A stretch of DNA of 64,000 nt from the NCBI GenBank assembly GCA_963798015.1, contig CAWCSA010000013.1, positions 124,001 to 188,000 of the forward strand, given 5' to 3'. The notes below the pieces were generated by a model. It was not told the origin of the DNA. It worked only from the letters and a program-made list of their open reading frames with translations, and ran no database searches. Positions 9,166-18,501 of the stretch are shown piece by piece (positions within the stretch are counted from its first letter, which is position 1; the number at the start of each line of letters is the position of its first letter). Source of the stretch: Roseiarcus sp963798015 (GTDB taxonomy: Bacteria > Pseudomonadota > Alphaproteobacteria > Rhizobiales > Beijerinckiaceae). A program made the translations under genes and the position numbers.

Positions 9166-9261
9166 ACCGTGGCGACCGGGCACCCTTTCTTTGGTCGGAC
9201 CGGCGGGATATACGAAAGCCCGATTGTTGACCGGCGTCGGTTTCTGTTCGCGAGTTAAAAA

Positions 9262-9768
9262 ATGAAGAAGCCGTCCGGCGCGCAAACCGACGGGTCTGCC
9301 CAAAGTCTTGTCGACGTCGCTGCGATCGACCAACTCGCAAGGATCGTGTCGAAATACGATTTGAGCGAGGTCGAGATCAGCCTCGGCGACCTGCAAGTGC
9401 GTCTCGCGCGTCACCGAGCGCCTGCGCCCCAGGCGAGCGTAGCCGCGATTCCTCAAACGGCGTCTGCTGCGGACTATGCCGCGCAAGGCGCCGCCCTCAC
9501 TCCGGCTGCAATGGAGCCGCCTGCGGCCGACCTGGCCGGCGCCGTGAAATCCCCGATGGTCGGAACGGCCTATTTGCGGGCCAGTCCAGAAGCCAAGCCG
9601 TTCGTCGAAGTTGGATCGATGGTGAAGGTTGGAGACAAGCTGTTGCTGATCGAGGCGATGAAGACGTTCAACGACATTGTTGCGACGCAAGCCGGCAAAG
9701 TCGTCGGCATCCTCGTCGATGACGGCTCGCCGGTCGAATACGACCAGCCGTTGATGATCGTTGAATGA
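9262..9768 (+). CDS. accB: Biotin carboxyl carrier protein of acetyl-CoA carboxylase
   Basis: AccB carries carboxybiotin between the biotin carboxylase and carboxyltransferase halves of acetyl-CoA carboxylase, the committed step of fatty-acid synthesis. The 168 residues comprise an N-terminal helical part (VDVAAIDQLARIVSKYDLSEVEI), an Ala/Pro-rich linker of about residues 50-95, and the biotinyl domain with biotin-accepting K134 in IEAMKTFND. Thr replaces the common Met after the lysine, a frequent alphaproteobacterial variant. It is followed 54 bp later by accC, forming the usual accB-accC operon. aroQ, which often precedes accB in this class, is absent here. Confidence 0.96.
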   Translation: MKKPSGAQTDGSAQSLVDVAAIDQLARIVSKYDLSEVEISLGDLQVRLARHRAPAPQASVAAIPQTASAADYAAQGAALTPAAMEPPAADLAGAVKSPMVGTAYLRASPEAKPFVEVGSMVKVGDKLLLIEAMKTFNDIVATQAGKVVGILVDDGSPVEYDQPLMIVE

Positions 9769-9822
9769 TCGCGATCCAGAGTAGAGCTGCGGCGGTTGCG
9801 AGCGATCGGGGAGCTCGCCTCG

Positions 9823-11178
9823 ATGTTCGATAAAATTCTGATCGCCAACCGAGGCGAGATCGCGCTCAGAGTCCTGCGTGCGGCCAAGGAACTCGGCATC
9901 GCGACCGTTGCGGTTTATTCAACCGCCGACAAGGACGCGATGCATGTCAAGCTGGCCGATGAGAGCGTGTGCATCGGACCGCCGCCGGCGCGCGAGAGCT
10001 ATCTCAACATTCCCGCGATTGTCGCTGCGTGCGAGATCACCGGCGCTGACGCCGTTCATCCGGGCTACGGGTTCTTGGCGGAGAACGCGCGTTTTGCGGA
10101 TATTCTCGACGAGCACGAGATCACATTCATCGGCCCGAAGGCTGAACACATCCGCTTGATGGGCGACAAGATCGAGGCGAAGCGCACAGCTCAGCGTCTC
10201 GGAATCCCTTGCGTTCCCGGTTCCGAAGGCGCCGTACGGGATGAAGGTGACGCGCTTAAGATCGCGGCGGAGATCGGGTACCCGGTCATAGTCAAGGCTT
10301 CCGCGGGCGGGGGCGGCCGGGGCATGAAGGTCGCGCGCGGCCCCGACGATCTTGCCGAGGCGCTCAGCGCCGCTAAGATCGAAGCGCGGACTGCGTTCGG
10401 TGATGATTCCGTCTACCTGGAGAAATATCTCGCCAAGCCACGCCACATCGAAGTTCAGGTGCTCGGCGACACGCACGGTAACGCCATTCACCTCGGCGAC
10501 CGCGACTGCTCTCTTCAACGCCGCCACCAAAAAGTCTGGGAGGAAGGCCCCTCCCCGGCTCTAAACCCGGAACAGCGCGAGAGCGTTGGCGGAATTGTCG
10601 CTAAGGCGATGGCTGAACTGGGCTACGTCGGCGCTGGAACGATCGAGTTCCTGTACGAAGACGGGAAGTTCTTCTTCATTGAGATGAATACACGGGTCCA
10701 AGTCGAGCATCCGGTCACCGAAATGATCACCGGAATCGACATCATCAATGAGCAAATCAAGATTGCAGCCGGGTCTCCTCTCTCGATCACACAGGATGAG
10801 GTCCGAATCCTAGGGGCCGCGATCGAATGCCGTATTAACGCGGAGCATCCGCGCACATTCAAGCCTTCGCCGGGGCGAATTACCTACTTTCATCCCCCCG
10901 GAGGCCTCGGCATCCGAGTCGATTCGGCCGCATATCAGGGCTACGTGATTCCACCCTTCTACGATTCTCTGGTTGGTAAATTGGTCGTTCACGGTCGAAC
11001 GCGGACAGAGGCTCTGATGCGGCTCCGAAGGGCGCTCGATGAATTTGTTGTCGACGGCATAGAGACCACCCTGCCGCTGTTTCGAGCGCTGGTACGAAAC
11101 TCAGACGTTCAGAACGGCCAATACGATATCCATTGGCTCGAAGATTTCCTGAGGAACGAGCCCGAAGCGCAAGGGTGA
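9823..11178 (+). CDS. accC: Biotin carboxylase subunit of acetyl-CoA carboxylase
   Basis: AccC carboxylates the biotin on AccB using ATP and bicarbonate. I chose the ATG at 9823 because MFDKILIANRGEIALRVLRA is the canonical N-terminus and GGGGAG lies upstream. The open frame extends nine codons further, to 9796. The 451 residues match family length. Visible motifs are the ATP-grasp glycine loop (KASAGGGGRGMK), HIEVQVLGD, the RDCSLQRRHQKVWEE catalytic stretch and FIEMNTRVQVEHPVTE. It is co-transcribed with accB. Nothing appears damaged. Confidence 0.97.
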   Translation: MFDKILIANRGEIALRVLRAAKELGIATVAVYSTADKDAMHVKLADESVCIGPPPARESYLNIPAIVAACEITGADAVHPGYGFLAENARFADILDEHEITFIGPKAEHIRLMGDKIEAKRTAQRLGIPCVPGSEGAVRDEGDALKIAAEIGYPVIVKASAGGGGRGMKVARGPDDLAEALSAAKIEARTAFGDDSVYLEKYLAKPRHIEVQVLGDTHGNAIHLGDRDCSLQRRHQKVWEEGPSPALNPEQRESVGGIVAKAMAELGYVGAGTIEFLYEDGKFFFIEMNTRVQVEHPVTEMITGIDIINEQIKIAAGSPLSITQDEVRILGAAIECRINAEHPRTFKPSPGRITYFHPPGGLGIRVDSAAYQGYVIPPFYDSLVGKLVVHGRTRTEALMRLRRALDEFVVDGIETTLPLFRALVRNSDVQNGQYDIHWLEDFLRNEPEAQG

Positions 11179-11576
11179 GGAATGGGGCGTAGCACCCTAT
11201 TCTGAGCCCACTTTCGGACTGGCGTCCAATCCGCGCGGGGTTTCATGACTGCGACGCCATCGTGAGCCGGCAGGCGACGTCACGATCCAGGGGCGTCAGA
11301 GCGCTCGATGTTCCGTGGATCGGGGGTCGCCATCGGCGGTCGAAGACGGCCTCTTTTGATGTCACATCGGAGCCGCATCTCGCGCTAATCGACGGAAGGT
11401 CGAATGTTCCGAAGCACATAATAACAGATAAAGTATGATGTATTATTCGACGGGTATCTCTTCGTTTCGAGTTGCAGAATGATGAGCCTAAGCGACTGAA
11501 AAAGTTAGGTAGCGCGCAAAACTGTACACTCTATTGTGGCGTACAATTTCGCCGCTGCCGCAAGCCTCCGGGCGTC
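11179..11576. other. Intergenic gap between convergent accC and TPR gene
   Basis: This stretch of about 400 bp lies between two genes that converge. I see no convincing open frame, RNA gene or repeat. A short AT-rich patch at about 11418-11450 contains ATAATA and TATTAT arms, in contrast to the GC-rich surroundings. No hairpin followed by a T-run is clear enough to call a terminator. Confidence 0.5.
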
Positions 11577-12422
11577 TCAACTTAGCCGCTGCAGGGCCGC
11601 GCGCGCTGCGCTGTTGCCGGGATTGACGGCCACCGCGCGCTGGTAGGATTCCACCGCTTTCGCGTGATTGTTCAGCTTTTCGTAACAAAGTCCGAGGCCA
11701 GACCAAGCCTCCGAATTGTTGGCGTTGACGTTGAGCGCCGCGTTGAAGTCCTCGATCGCCGCCTCATATTTACCAGTCGCCATCAAGCTCTGGCCACGGG
11801 CCTGATATGGCTCGCCCGCGAACGGGTCGCGATCGATCGCATTGCTGAAATCGGTGATCGCCTGAACATTGTTGCCCTGGCGTTGATAGATGAGACCGCG
11901 CGCGTGATAGGCTTGGGCACCCTCGGGGTTCAGCCGGATCGCCTGGTTCAGGTCGTTGAGCGCGCCAGTATAGTCGCCGTGCGAGCGTTCCAGGTTGCCG
12001 CGACCAAGATAGGCCGCCGCATCGTTTGCATTAACAGAGATCGCCTGGTTGAAATCTTGCATCGCCAGATCGTCCTTTTTGGTCTGGCGGTAGGCGAGCG
12101 CCCGGTTGGTGTAGGCGCCGGAAAAATGCGGATCGAGCTCAATCGTGTGGCTAAAGTCCTCAATGGCGTTCGAATATTTGCCAAGCTTGGCGTAGACTAC
12201 GCCGCGCGTGTTGTAAGCGGTGGCGTCCTGCGGATTCCGATGAATGACGTCGGTAAGAGAAGCAATATTGCCGGCGTTGGAAGCTTGAGCCTCGGGTTCG
12301 GCGTCGAGTTCCGCTACATGCGTGTTCAATCCGCCAAGGGTCTCGCTGCATGCCGCAAGCGTCAGAGCGATCGCCGCCAATGCGGCCCACGCTAAAATGC
12401 CGCTGGATGTTGATCGTCTCAT
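11577..12422 (-). CDS. Tetratricopeptide-repeat lipoprotein
   Basis: A 281-residue envelope protein. From the ATG at 12422 the N-terminus is a lipoprotein signal (MRRSTSSGIL, hydrophobic core, LAAC lipobox with Cys25). The frame is open to 12569, but the signal peptide fixes the start. From about residue 50 to the end there are six or seven 34-residue TPR units, recognisable by repeated AYxxRGxxYxxxGxxxxAIxDFxxAIxxxP patterns. TPR proteins scaffold complexes; NlpI-like lipoproteins of this design modulate cell-wall hydrolases in other bacteria, but that role is only a guess here. It is monocistronic as far as can be seen, followed upstream by rpsU on the same strand. Confidence 0.9.
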   Translation of the reverse strand: MRRSTSSGILAWAALAAIALTLAACSETLGGLNTHVAELDAEPEAQASNAGNIASLTDVIHRNPQDATAYNTRGVVYAKLGKYSNAIEDFSHTIELDPHFSGAYTNRALAYRQTKKDDLAMQDFNQAISVNANDAAAYLGRGNLERSHGDYTGALNDLNQAIRLNPEGAQAYHARGLIYQRQGNNVQAITDFSNAIDRDPFAGEPYQARGQSLMATGKYEAAIEDFNAALNVNANNSEAWSGLGLCYEKLNNHAKAVESYQRAVAVNPGNSAARAALQRLS

Positions 12423-12600
12423 TATCGTGCGCCAACATCCCCGCCAAGACCGAAGTACAGCGTGGAACGTGCGCCTTGATTGATGATACCCAAGGCCAAA
12501 CTGAAAACCCCGCCGCTCAACCGGCCGCCAAGGGCCACGGGCGCCAAACGCTAGAGCTTTGCGCGGCAAATCTCGCCAAAAGACATCGAACCGTCGCTGA

Positions 12601-12852
12601 TCAGCCGGCGGACCGCGGCGCCCCCGGAACCGGCTTCGGCTTCATCGGAAGCAGGCCCTCGCGCTGCAACTTCTTGCGCGCGAGCTTGCGCGCGCGCCGA
12701 ACCGCCTCGGCCTTTTCGCGCGCTCGCTTCTCGGAGGGTTTCTCGTAGTGTCCACGAAGCTTCATCTCGCGGAAGATTCCCTCGCGCTGCATTTTCTTCT
12801 TGAGGGCCTTGAGGGCCTGATCCACATTGTTATCGCGAACAAGTACCTGCAC
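12601..12852 (-). CDS. rpsU: 30S ribosomal protein S21
   Basis: S21 is a small basic protein of the 30S platform. The 83-residue product has the family N-terminus (MQVLVRDNNVDQALKALKKK) and the conserved KMQREGIFREMKLRGHYEKPSEKR-type core, here spanning about residues 20-45. A Lys/Arg-rich tail ends in a Pro-rich extension seen in alphaproteobacterial S21. It is transcribed away from the DUF2093 gene at 13055, so its promoter should lie in 12853-13054. Confidence 0.96.
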   Translation of the reverse strand: MQVLVRDNNVDQALKALKKKMQREGIFREMKLRGHYEKPSEKRAREKAEAVRRARKLARKKLQREGLLPMKPKPVPGAPRSAG

Positions 12853-13054
12853 GGACTATCCTGTATTCTGAGGCCCGAGCCTCGCGAGATCCGAAAATTG
12901 GCGCGCGCATTCGCTGACACCGCGGTGCGCAAGTTGCGAGCCCTTTAGCAGAGAGGCTATTTCTTGTCCAGAGCGCTTGCGAATCCATGGCAAACGTCGC
13001 GGTTCCCTTGTTGTGTCCATCATGGCATAGAACAGCTAAGTCAGGATCCTTCAA

Positions 13055-13270
13055 ATGAACAGATTCGAGCGTCGACCAGTCGACACTGGCGAAGCGAAGA
13101 TTGAATTTCTTGACGGCGATTTTCGCATCCTGCGGCCGGGCGGTTACGTGCGCTGTGGCGTGACTGGTGAGGCTATCCCCGTCGACGAACTACGCTACTG
13201 GAGCGTGGATCGCCAAGAGGCTTACGTCAGTCCCCTCGCCTCGATGACGCGAGAGTGCGAACGCCGCTAG
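13055..13270 (+). CDS. DUF2093 family small protein
   Basis: A 71-residue protein of an alphaproteobacterial family of unknown function. The recognisable core is FLDGDFRILRPGGYVRCGVT followed by IPVDELRYWSVDRQEAY, close to what I recall of DUF2093. There are no membrane segments or signal peptide and a single cysteine (C46). It stands alone between the divergent rpsU gene and the convergent aapJ-like gene. Confidence 0.85.
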   Translation: MNRFERRPVDTGEAKIEFLDGDFRILRPGGYVRCGVTGEAIPVDELRYWSVDRQEAYVSPLASMTRECERR

Positions 13271-13532
13271 AACCGTCCGCTCCAGAACGCCTTCGCAGAC
13301 GGTGTAGCGCCTCGACCCGCGCGGGCCCGTGGCTTGCAACTCCGATCCGTCTCAAGCGCAGGTTCTCGTCCTCTCTTCCTGCGCCGCGCGGCCGGGGCCG
13401 TCTTTCCTGAGATTACGGAATAGCAGAACCTATCTTTCCCAATTTGCCAACAAAAGGTTCACAACAAGGCGCGCTTCTCCCCTTTCGAGGCGTTCCTAGA
13501 CCATGGCCCAAACCCGCTGCTGCGGCCATCTG

Positions 13533-14603
13533 TCACCGAATGGGCGGGGCATATTGAATGCCGCCGGCGCTCCACAGTTGATTGAGACCCCGTGGAATGG
13601 CGAGCGGGGTTGTGGCGCCCAGATTGCGCTCAAAAACTTCGCCGTAATTCCCAACATATAGAATGACGTTGGCCGCCCAGGCGTTGGTCAACCCGATCTG
13701 TTCGCCAAAATCTCCGCTTGCGCCGACCAGACGCTTCACTTCGGGCTTTTGCGACCTCAACGCCTGATCGATAGTCCGTGAACTAACGCCAAGCTCCTCC
13801 GCATTGAGCATGGCGAAATAGACCCATCGCACGACACGGATCCATTGCAGGTCATTGTCGCGCACCACAGGCCCGAGTGGCTCCTTCGAAATCACGTCAG
13901 GCAGAATCACCTGGTCCCTTGGCTTGGCGAGTCGGAGACGCAACGCATAAAGCTGGGAAAGATCGCTGGTCAGGACAGAGCAAAGACCGGCGTCATAGTT
14001 CTTGATCGATTCGTCGGTGGACGCGGAGACGACCGCCTGCAGCGTCATACCGTTGCTGCTGAAGAAGTCAGCAAGATTGTCGATGGTGGTGGTGCCGCTC
14101 TGCACGCAGACCTTGGCGCCGTCGAGTTGGAGCGCCGAGTTCACCCGCAGCGCCCGCGGGACCATGAATCCCTGCCCGTCGTAATAGGTAGCGCCAACGA
14201 AGGTCAGGCCGAACTCTGTCTCGCGCCCCATGGTCCAGGTCGAGTTGCGCGCCAGGACGTCGATTTTTCCTTCCGGAAGCGCCTGAAACCGGGCGTCCGC
14301 CGACAGTGGCACGAGCTTGACCTTCTTCGGATCGCCAAAGATCGCGGCTGCGATCGCACGGCAGAAGTCGACGTCAAATCCCGTCCATATTCCGCGTTCG
14401 TCGATGTTGGCGAACCCCGGCAATCCCTCGTTGACCCCGCAGACCAGGGATCCGCGCGCCTTGACCGCCGTCAAGGTCGGCGACGCTGGGACGGCCCAGG
14501 CGACGCCAGCCATCGCCAAGACATACGCCGCGATGGCCCATCGCGGCGTCGCTCGTCCCAGTCCGTGAAGTCGGCGCGGTCGATCCATTCGGAACCTCAC
14601 CAT
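13533..14603 (-). CDS. Amino-acid ABC transporter periplasmic binding protein (AapJ-like)
   Basis: A 356-residue periplasmic solute-binding protein of the general L-amino-acid type. The ATG at 14603 is preceded by AAGGAG at good spacing; the frame opens earlier, at 14630, without a ribosome site. After a long basic n-region and a hydrophobic core, cleavage should fall near AWA (about residue 37). The mature part has the signature GSLVCGVNEGLPGFANIDERG and GFDVDFCRAIAAAIFGD of the family-3 binding fold. No permease or ATPase gene (aapQ, M, P) is adjacent, which is unusual for this protein, so it may serve a transporter encoded elsewhere. Confidence 0.9.
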   Translation of the reverse strand: MVRFRMDRPRRLHGLGRATPRWAIAAYVLAMAGVAWAVPASPTLTAVKARGSLVCGVNEGLPGFANIDERGIWTGFDVDFCRAIAAAIFGDPKKVKLVPLSADARFQALPEGKIDVLARNSTWTMGRETEFGLTFVGATYYDGQGFMVPRALRVNSALQLDGAKVCVQSGTTTIDNLADFFSSNGMTLQAVVSASTDESIKNYDAGLCSVLTSDLSQLYALRLRLAKPRDQVILPDVISKEPLGPVVRDNDLQWIRVVRWVYFAMLNAEELGVSSRTIDQALRSQKPEVKRLVGASGDFGEQIGLTNAWAANVILYVGNYGEVFERNLGATTPLAIPRGLNQLWSAGGIQYAPPIR

Positions 14604-14943
14604 CGGCGCTCCTTGAACCTTAGCTCGCAAAGAGGCGGGAGAAAACTGCGGCCAGATGGAATCGCGCGGCCGCCCCGCTGGCGCGCCTGATAGACGAAGC
14701 GCTGGCTGGGCCCCCCCGAAGATTGTCCACAGACGGCGATGCTCTGTTTTGCGCGCGACTCAATCCTTTCAGCTGCTTAGGTTCATTTTTTTGCAACTCT
14801 TAAACGACTGAGCCATTGGCGTCGCGCCATGTCGCGATTGTTCTTGCAGTAGAGGCCAAGATAGTTCATATATGAACCTTATTCTGGCGAATGCGCGCTG
14901 CAACCATTCTGCGAGCGGCTGCAGCTTTCTGTTGGAGGCGACC
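14604..14943. other. Divergent regulatory region, aapJ-like / acyl-CoA dehydrogenase
   Basis: About 340 bp separate two divergent genes and must hold both promoters. The half near the dehydrogenase is less GC-rich (TTCATTTTTTTGCAACTC at about 14782-14800; ATAGTTCATATATG near 14861-14874). No operator palindrome stands out. An in-frame ATG at 14872 could extend the dehydrogenase by 24 codons but lacks a ribosome site. Confidence 0.45.
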
Positions 14944-16734
14944 ATGCCGACTTACAAAGCCCCAGTGAGCGACACCGTCTTTCTACTGAGCGATGTGTTC
15001 GACTACGCCAAATATGCGAATAGCCCTGGCTTTTCCGAGGCGCCGCTCGATGTTGTCGAGGCGGTGCTCAGCGAAGGCGCGAAGTTCGTTGAGGAGGTCA
15101 TTCAGCCCCTCAACCGAACTGGCGACATCGAAGGATGCAAGCGACAGGCCGACGGCAGCGTCACCACCCCCAAGGGTTTCAAGCAAGCCTACAAGGCGCT
15201 GGTCGAAGGCGGCTGGGTCGGGCTTGCTGGCGATCCCGCATACGGCGGTCAGGGTCTTCCTATGTTCGTCGGCGCGTTATTCGGCGAATACGAGTGCTCC
15301 GCCAATCTCGCCTTCTCGATGTACCCGGGCCTCACCCGCGGCGCCGTCGCGGCGCTGATGGCGCATGCCAACGATGACTTGAAAGCGAATTATCTGCCCA
15401 AGCTGACGGTCGGCGAATGGGCCGGCACGATGAACCTGACCGAACCGCATTGCGGCACCGATCTCGGACTTATCAAGACGAAGGCCATCCCGCAGCCGGA
15501 CGGCTCCTATGCGATCACCGGCCAGAAGATTTTCATCTCGGCTGGCGAGCACGATCTGACGGACAACATCGTGCATCTCGTGCTCGCGCGCATCGAGGGA
15601 GCGCCGGCCGGCACGAAGGGCATTTCCCTCTTCCTCGTGCCGAAGTTCCTGCCAGACGCCGATGGCGGCGTTGGCGAACGCAACGGTGTCGTTTGCGGCT
15701 CGATCGAGCACAAGATGGGCATTCACGGCAATTCGACCGCTGTCCTCAACTATGACGGCGCCAAAGGCTGGCTGGTTGGCGAGGAGCATCGCGGCCTACC
15801 TGCGATGTTCGTGATGATGAACGGCGCCAGGCTCGGCGTCGCCGTCCAGGGTCTCGGAATTTCCGAGGCCGCCTATCAGAACGCAGCGGCCTACGCGAAA
15901 GAGCGCCGGCAGGGACGCTCGCTGAGAGGCGCAGCGGCGCCTGACAAGCCCGCGGATGTTCTCCTGGTCCACCCGGACGTGCGGCGCATGCTGCTTGAAA
16001 TTCGCGCGTTCAACGAAGCGGCGCGCGCGCTTCTGGTCTGGACCGCGCTGGCCGAAGACGAAGCGCGCCATGCCCCAGACGCGAAGACCAGGCAGACGGC
16101 CGACGATCGGCTTGGCTTGATAACACCGGTGCTCAAAGGTGTGTTCACCGATTATGGATTCGCCAACGCGGTCAAGGCGCAGCAGGTGCTTGGCGGCCAC
16201 GGCTATATCGCCGAATGGGGCATGGAGCAGTTCGTGCGCGACGCGCGCATCGCCATGATCTACGAAGGCGCGAATGGCGTGCAGGCGCTGGATCTCGTCG
16301 GCCGAAAGCTGGCGAAGGATGGTGGACGCGCGGTTATGGCGTTCTTTGGCGAAATCAACGGCTTCCTGGCCGCCAACAAGGATGACGCCGCCCTTGCGCC
16401 GTATCTCGGCGGCCTCAAATCCTCGCTCGGCCATCTGCAGCAAGCCACGATGTGGCTCTCGGCCAACGGCCTTAAAAATCCGGATAACGCTGGGGCCGGC
16501 TCCTATGATTATATGCACCTCATGGGCCTGACCGCGCTCGGCTACATGTGGGCGCGGATCGTCAAGGCGGTGCTGGCTCGACAGGCAAGCGGCGAGAGCA
16601 CCCCCGCCCTTGACGCGAAATTGACCCTCGCCAAGTTCTTCAACGAGCGTATGCTGCCGGAAACAGCGGCGCATCTGGCGCGGCTCAGCGCCGGCGCGGA
16701 GGCTCTCATGGCTCTCCCGGCGGAGGCGTTCTGA
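14944..16734 (+). CDS. Acyl-CoA dehydrogenase (DmdC/FadE-like)
   Basis: A 596-residue FAD-dependent acyl-CoA dehydrogenase of the long form with an extra C-terminal domain, catalysing the first step of beta-oxidation. The start ATG at 14944 has GGAGG upstream and the family N-terminus (MPTYKAPVSDTVFLLSDVFD). Visible are the FAD-contact segment MNLTEPHCGTDLGLIKTKA, the ITGQKIFISAGEHD block, and the catalytic glutamate region IAMIYEGANGVQALDLVGRK. This layout matches the 3-methylmercaptopropionyl-CoA dehydrogenase / C-terminal-extended group, although operon context points to general fatty-acid breakdown. GFA, thiolase and FadJ-like genes follow on the same strand. Confidence 0.94.
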   Translation: MPTYKAPVSDTVFLLSDVFDYAKYANSPGFSEAPLDVVEAVLSEGAKFVEEVIQPLNRTGDIEGCKRQADGSVTTPKGFKQAYKALVEGGWVGLAGDPAYGGQGLPMFVGALFGEYECSANLAFSMYPGLTRGAVAALMAHANDDLKANYLPKLTVGEWAGTMNLTEPHCGTDLGLIKTKAIPQPDGSYAITGQKIFISAGEHDLTDNIVHLVLARIEGAPAGTKGISLFLVPKFLPDADGGVGERNGVVCGSIEHKMGIHGNSTAVLNYDGAKGWLVGEEHRGLPAMFVMMNGARLGVAVQGLGISEAAYQNAAAYAKERRQGRSLRGAAAPDKPADVLLVHPDVRRMLLEIRAFNEAARALLVWTALAEDEARHAPDAKTRQTADDRLGLITPVLKGVFTDYGFANAVKAQQVLGGHGYIAEWGMEQFVRDARIAMIYEGANGVQALDLVGRKLAKDGGRAVMAFFGEINGFLAANKDDAALAPYLGGLKSSLGHLQQATMWLSANGLKNPDNAGAGSYDYMHLMGLTALGYMWARIVKAVLARQASGESTPALDAKLTLAKFFNERMLPETAAHLARLSAGAEALMALPAEAF

Positions 16735-16762
16735 AAGCGCGTTTCCAGGGAGGTTAGAGGCG

Positions 16763-17230
16763 ATGGCGATCGATGCGGCGGCTGGCTTGGCGGGAGGTTG
16801 CCAGTGCGGCGCAGTGCGCTATCAACTCATGGCTGAGCCGACCGGCGCAAACATCTGCCACTGCCGCATGTGCCAGAAAGCGAGCGGTGGTCCATTCATG
16901 GCGTTCGGCGGGGTACGGCTCTCGGAACTCGTCATCACCAGCGGCGCAATCGCAACCTTCTCGAGTTCGGACATCGCCAGGCGCGGCTTCTGCGCGCGAT
17001 GCGGCACACCCCTGACCTATGAGGGCGTGGGGAGCGACCACATCAGCGTCACCCTTGGCAGCCTTGATGACCCCAGCGCGGTCGAGCCCCGGACGCAGCT
17101 TGGAATCGAATCAAGGGTCAGGTGGCTTATCCGTTCCTTAAACCTGCCTGAGATTCGTACAGAGCAATGGCTGGCGAAGAAGAAGATCGCCGCCGTCCAT
17201 AACCATCAGCACCCGGATCGCCAGACCTGA
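16763..17230 (+). CDS. GFA-family (CENP-V/GFA) zinc protein
   Basis: A 155-residue protein of the glutathione-dependent formaldehyde-activating family fold. Zinc-ligand cysteines are present as GGCQCGAVRY (residues about 12-21), CHCRMCQKASGGPF and FCARCGTPLTY. The family is named after Gfa, but most members have no demonstrated link to formaldehyde. It sits inside the beta-oxidation run, 28 bp after the dehydrogenase and 40 bp before the thiolase. It is probably co-transcribed with them, though its role there is unknown. Confidence 0.9.
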   Translation: MAIDAAAGLAGGCQCGAVRYQLMAEPTGANICHCRMCQKASGGPFMAFGGVRLSELVITSGAIATFSSSDIARRGFCARCGTPLTYEGVGSDHISVTLGSLDDPSAVEPRTQLGIESRVRWLIRSLNLPEIRTEQWLAKKKIAAVHNHQHPDRQT

Positions 17231-17270
17231 CAAAGCATTTCGCGGCCCGCGAGCCGCATGGAGAAACAAG

Positions 17271-18479
<1,209 letters not shown>

Positions 18480-18501
18480 TTACGAGACGGAGTTTCTCAA
18501 A

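Noticed and set aside
9140..9690. Long minus-strand ORFs opposite accB and the oxidoreductase end
   Set aside because: They are shadows caused by high GC content and have no motifs; the plus-strand genes are unambiguous.
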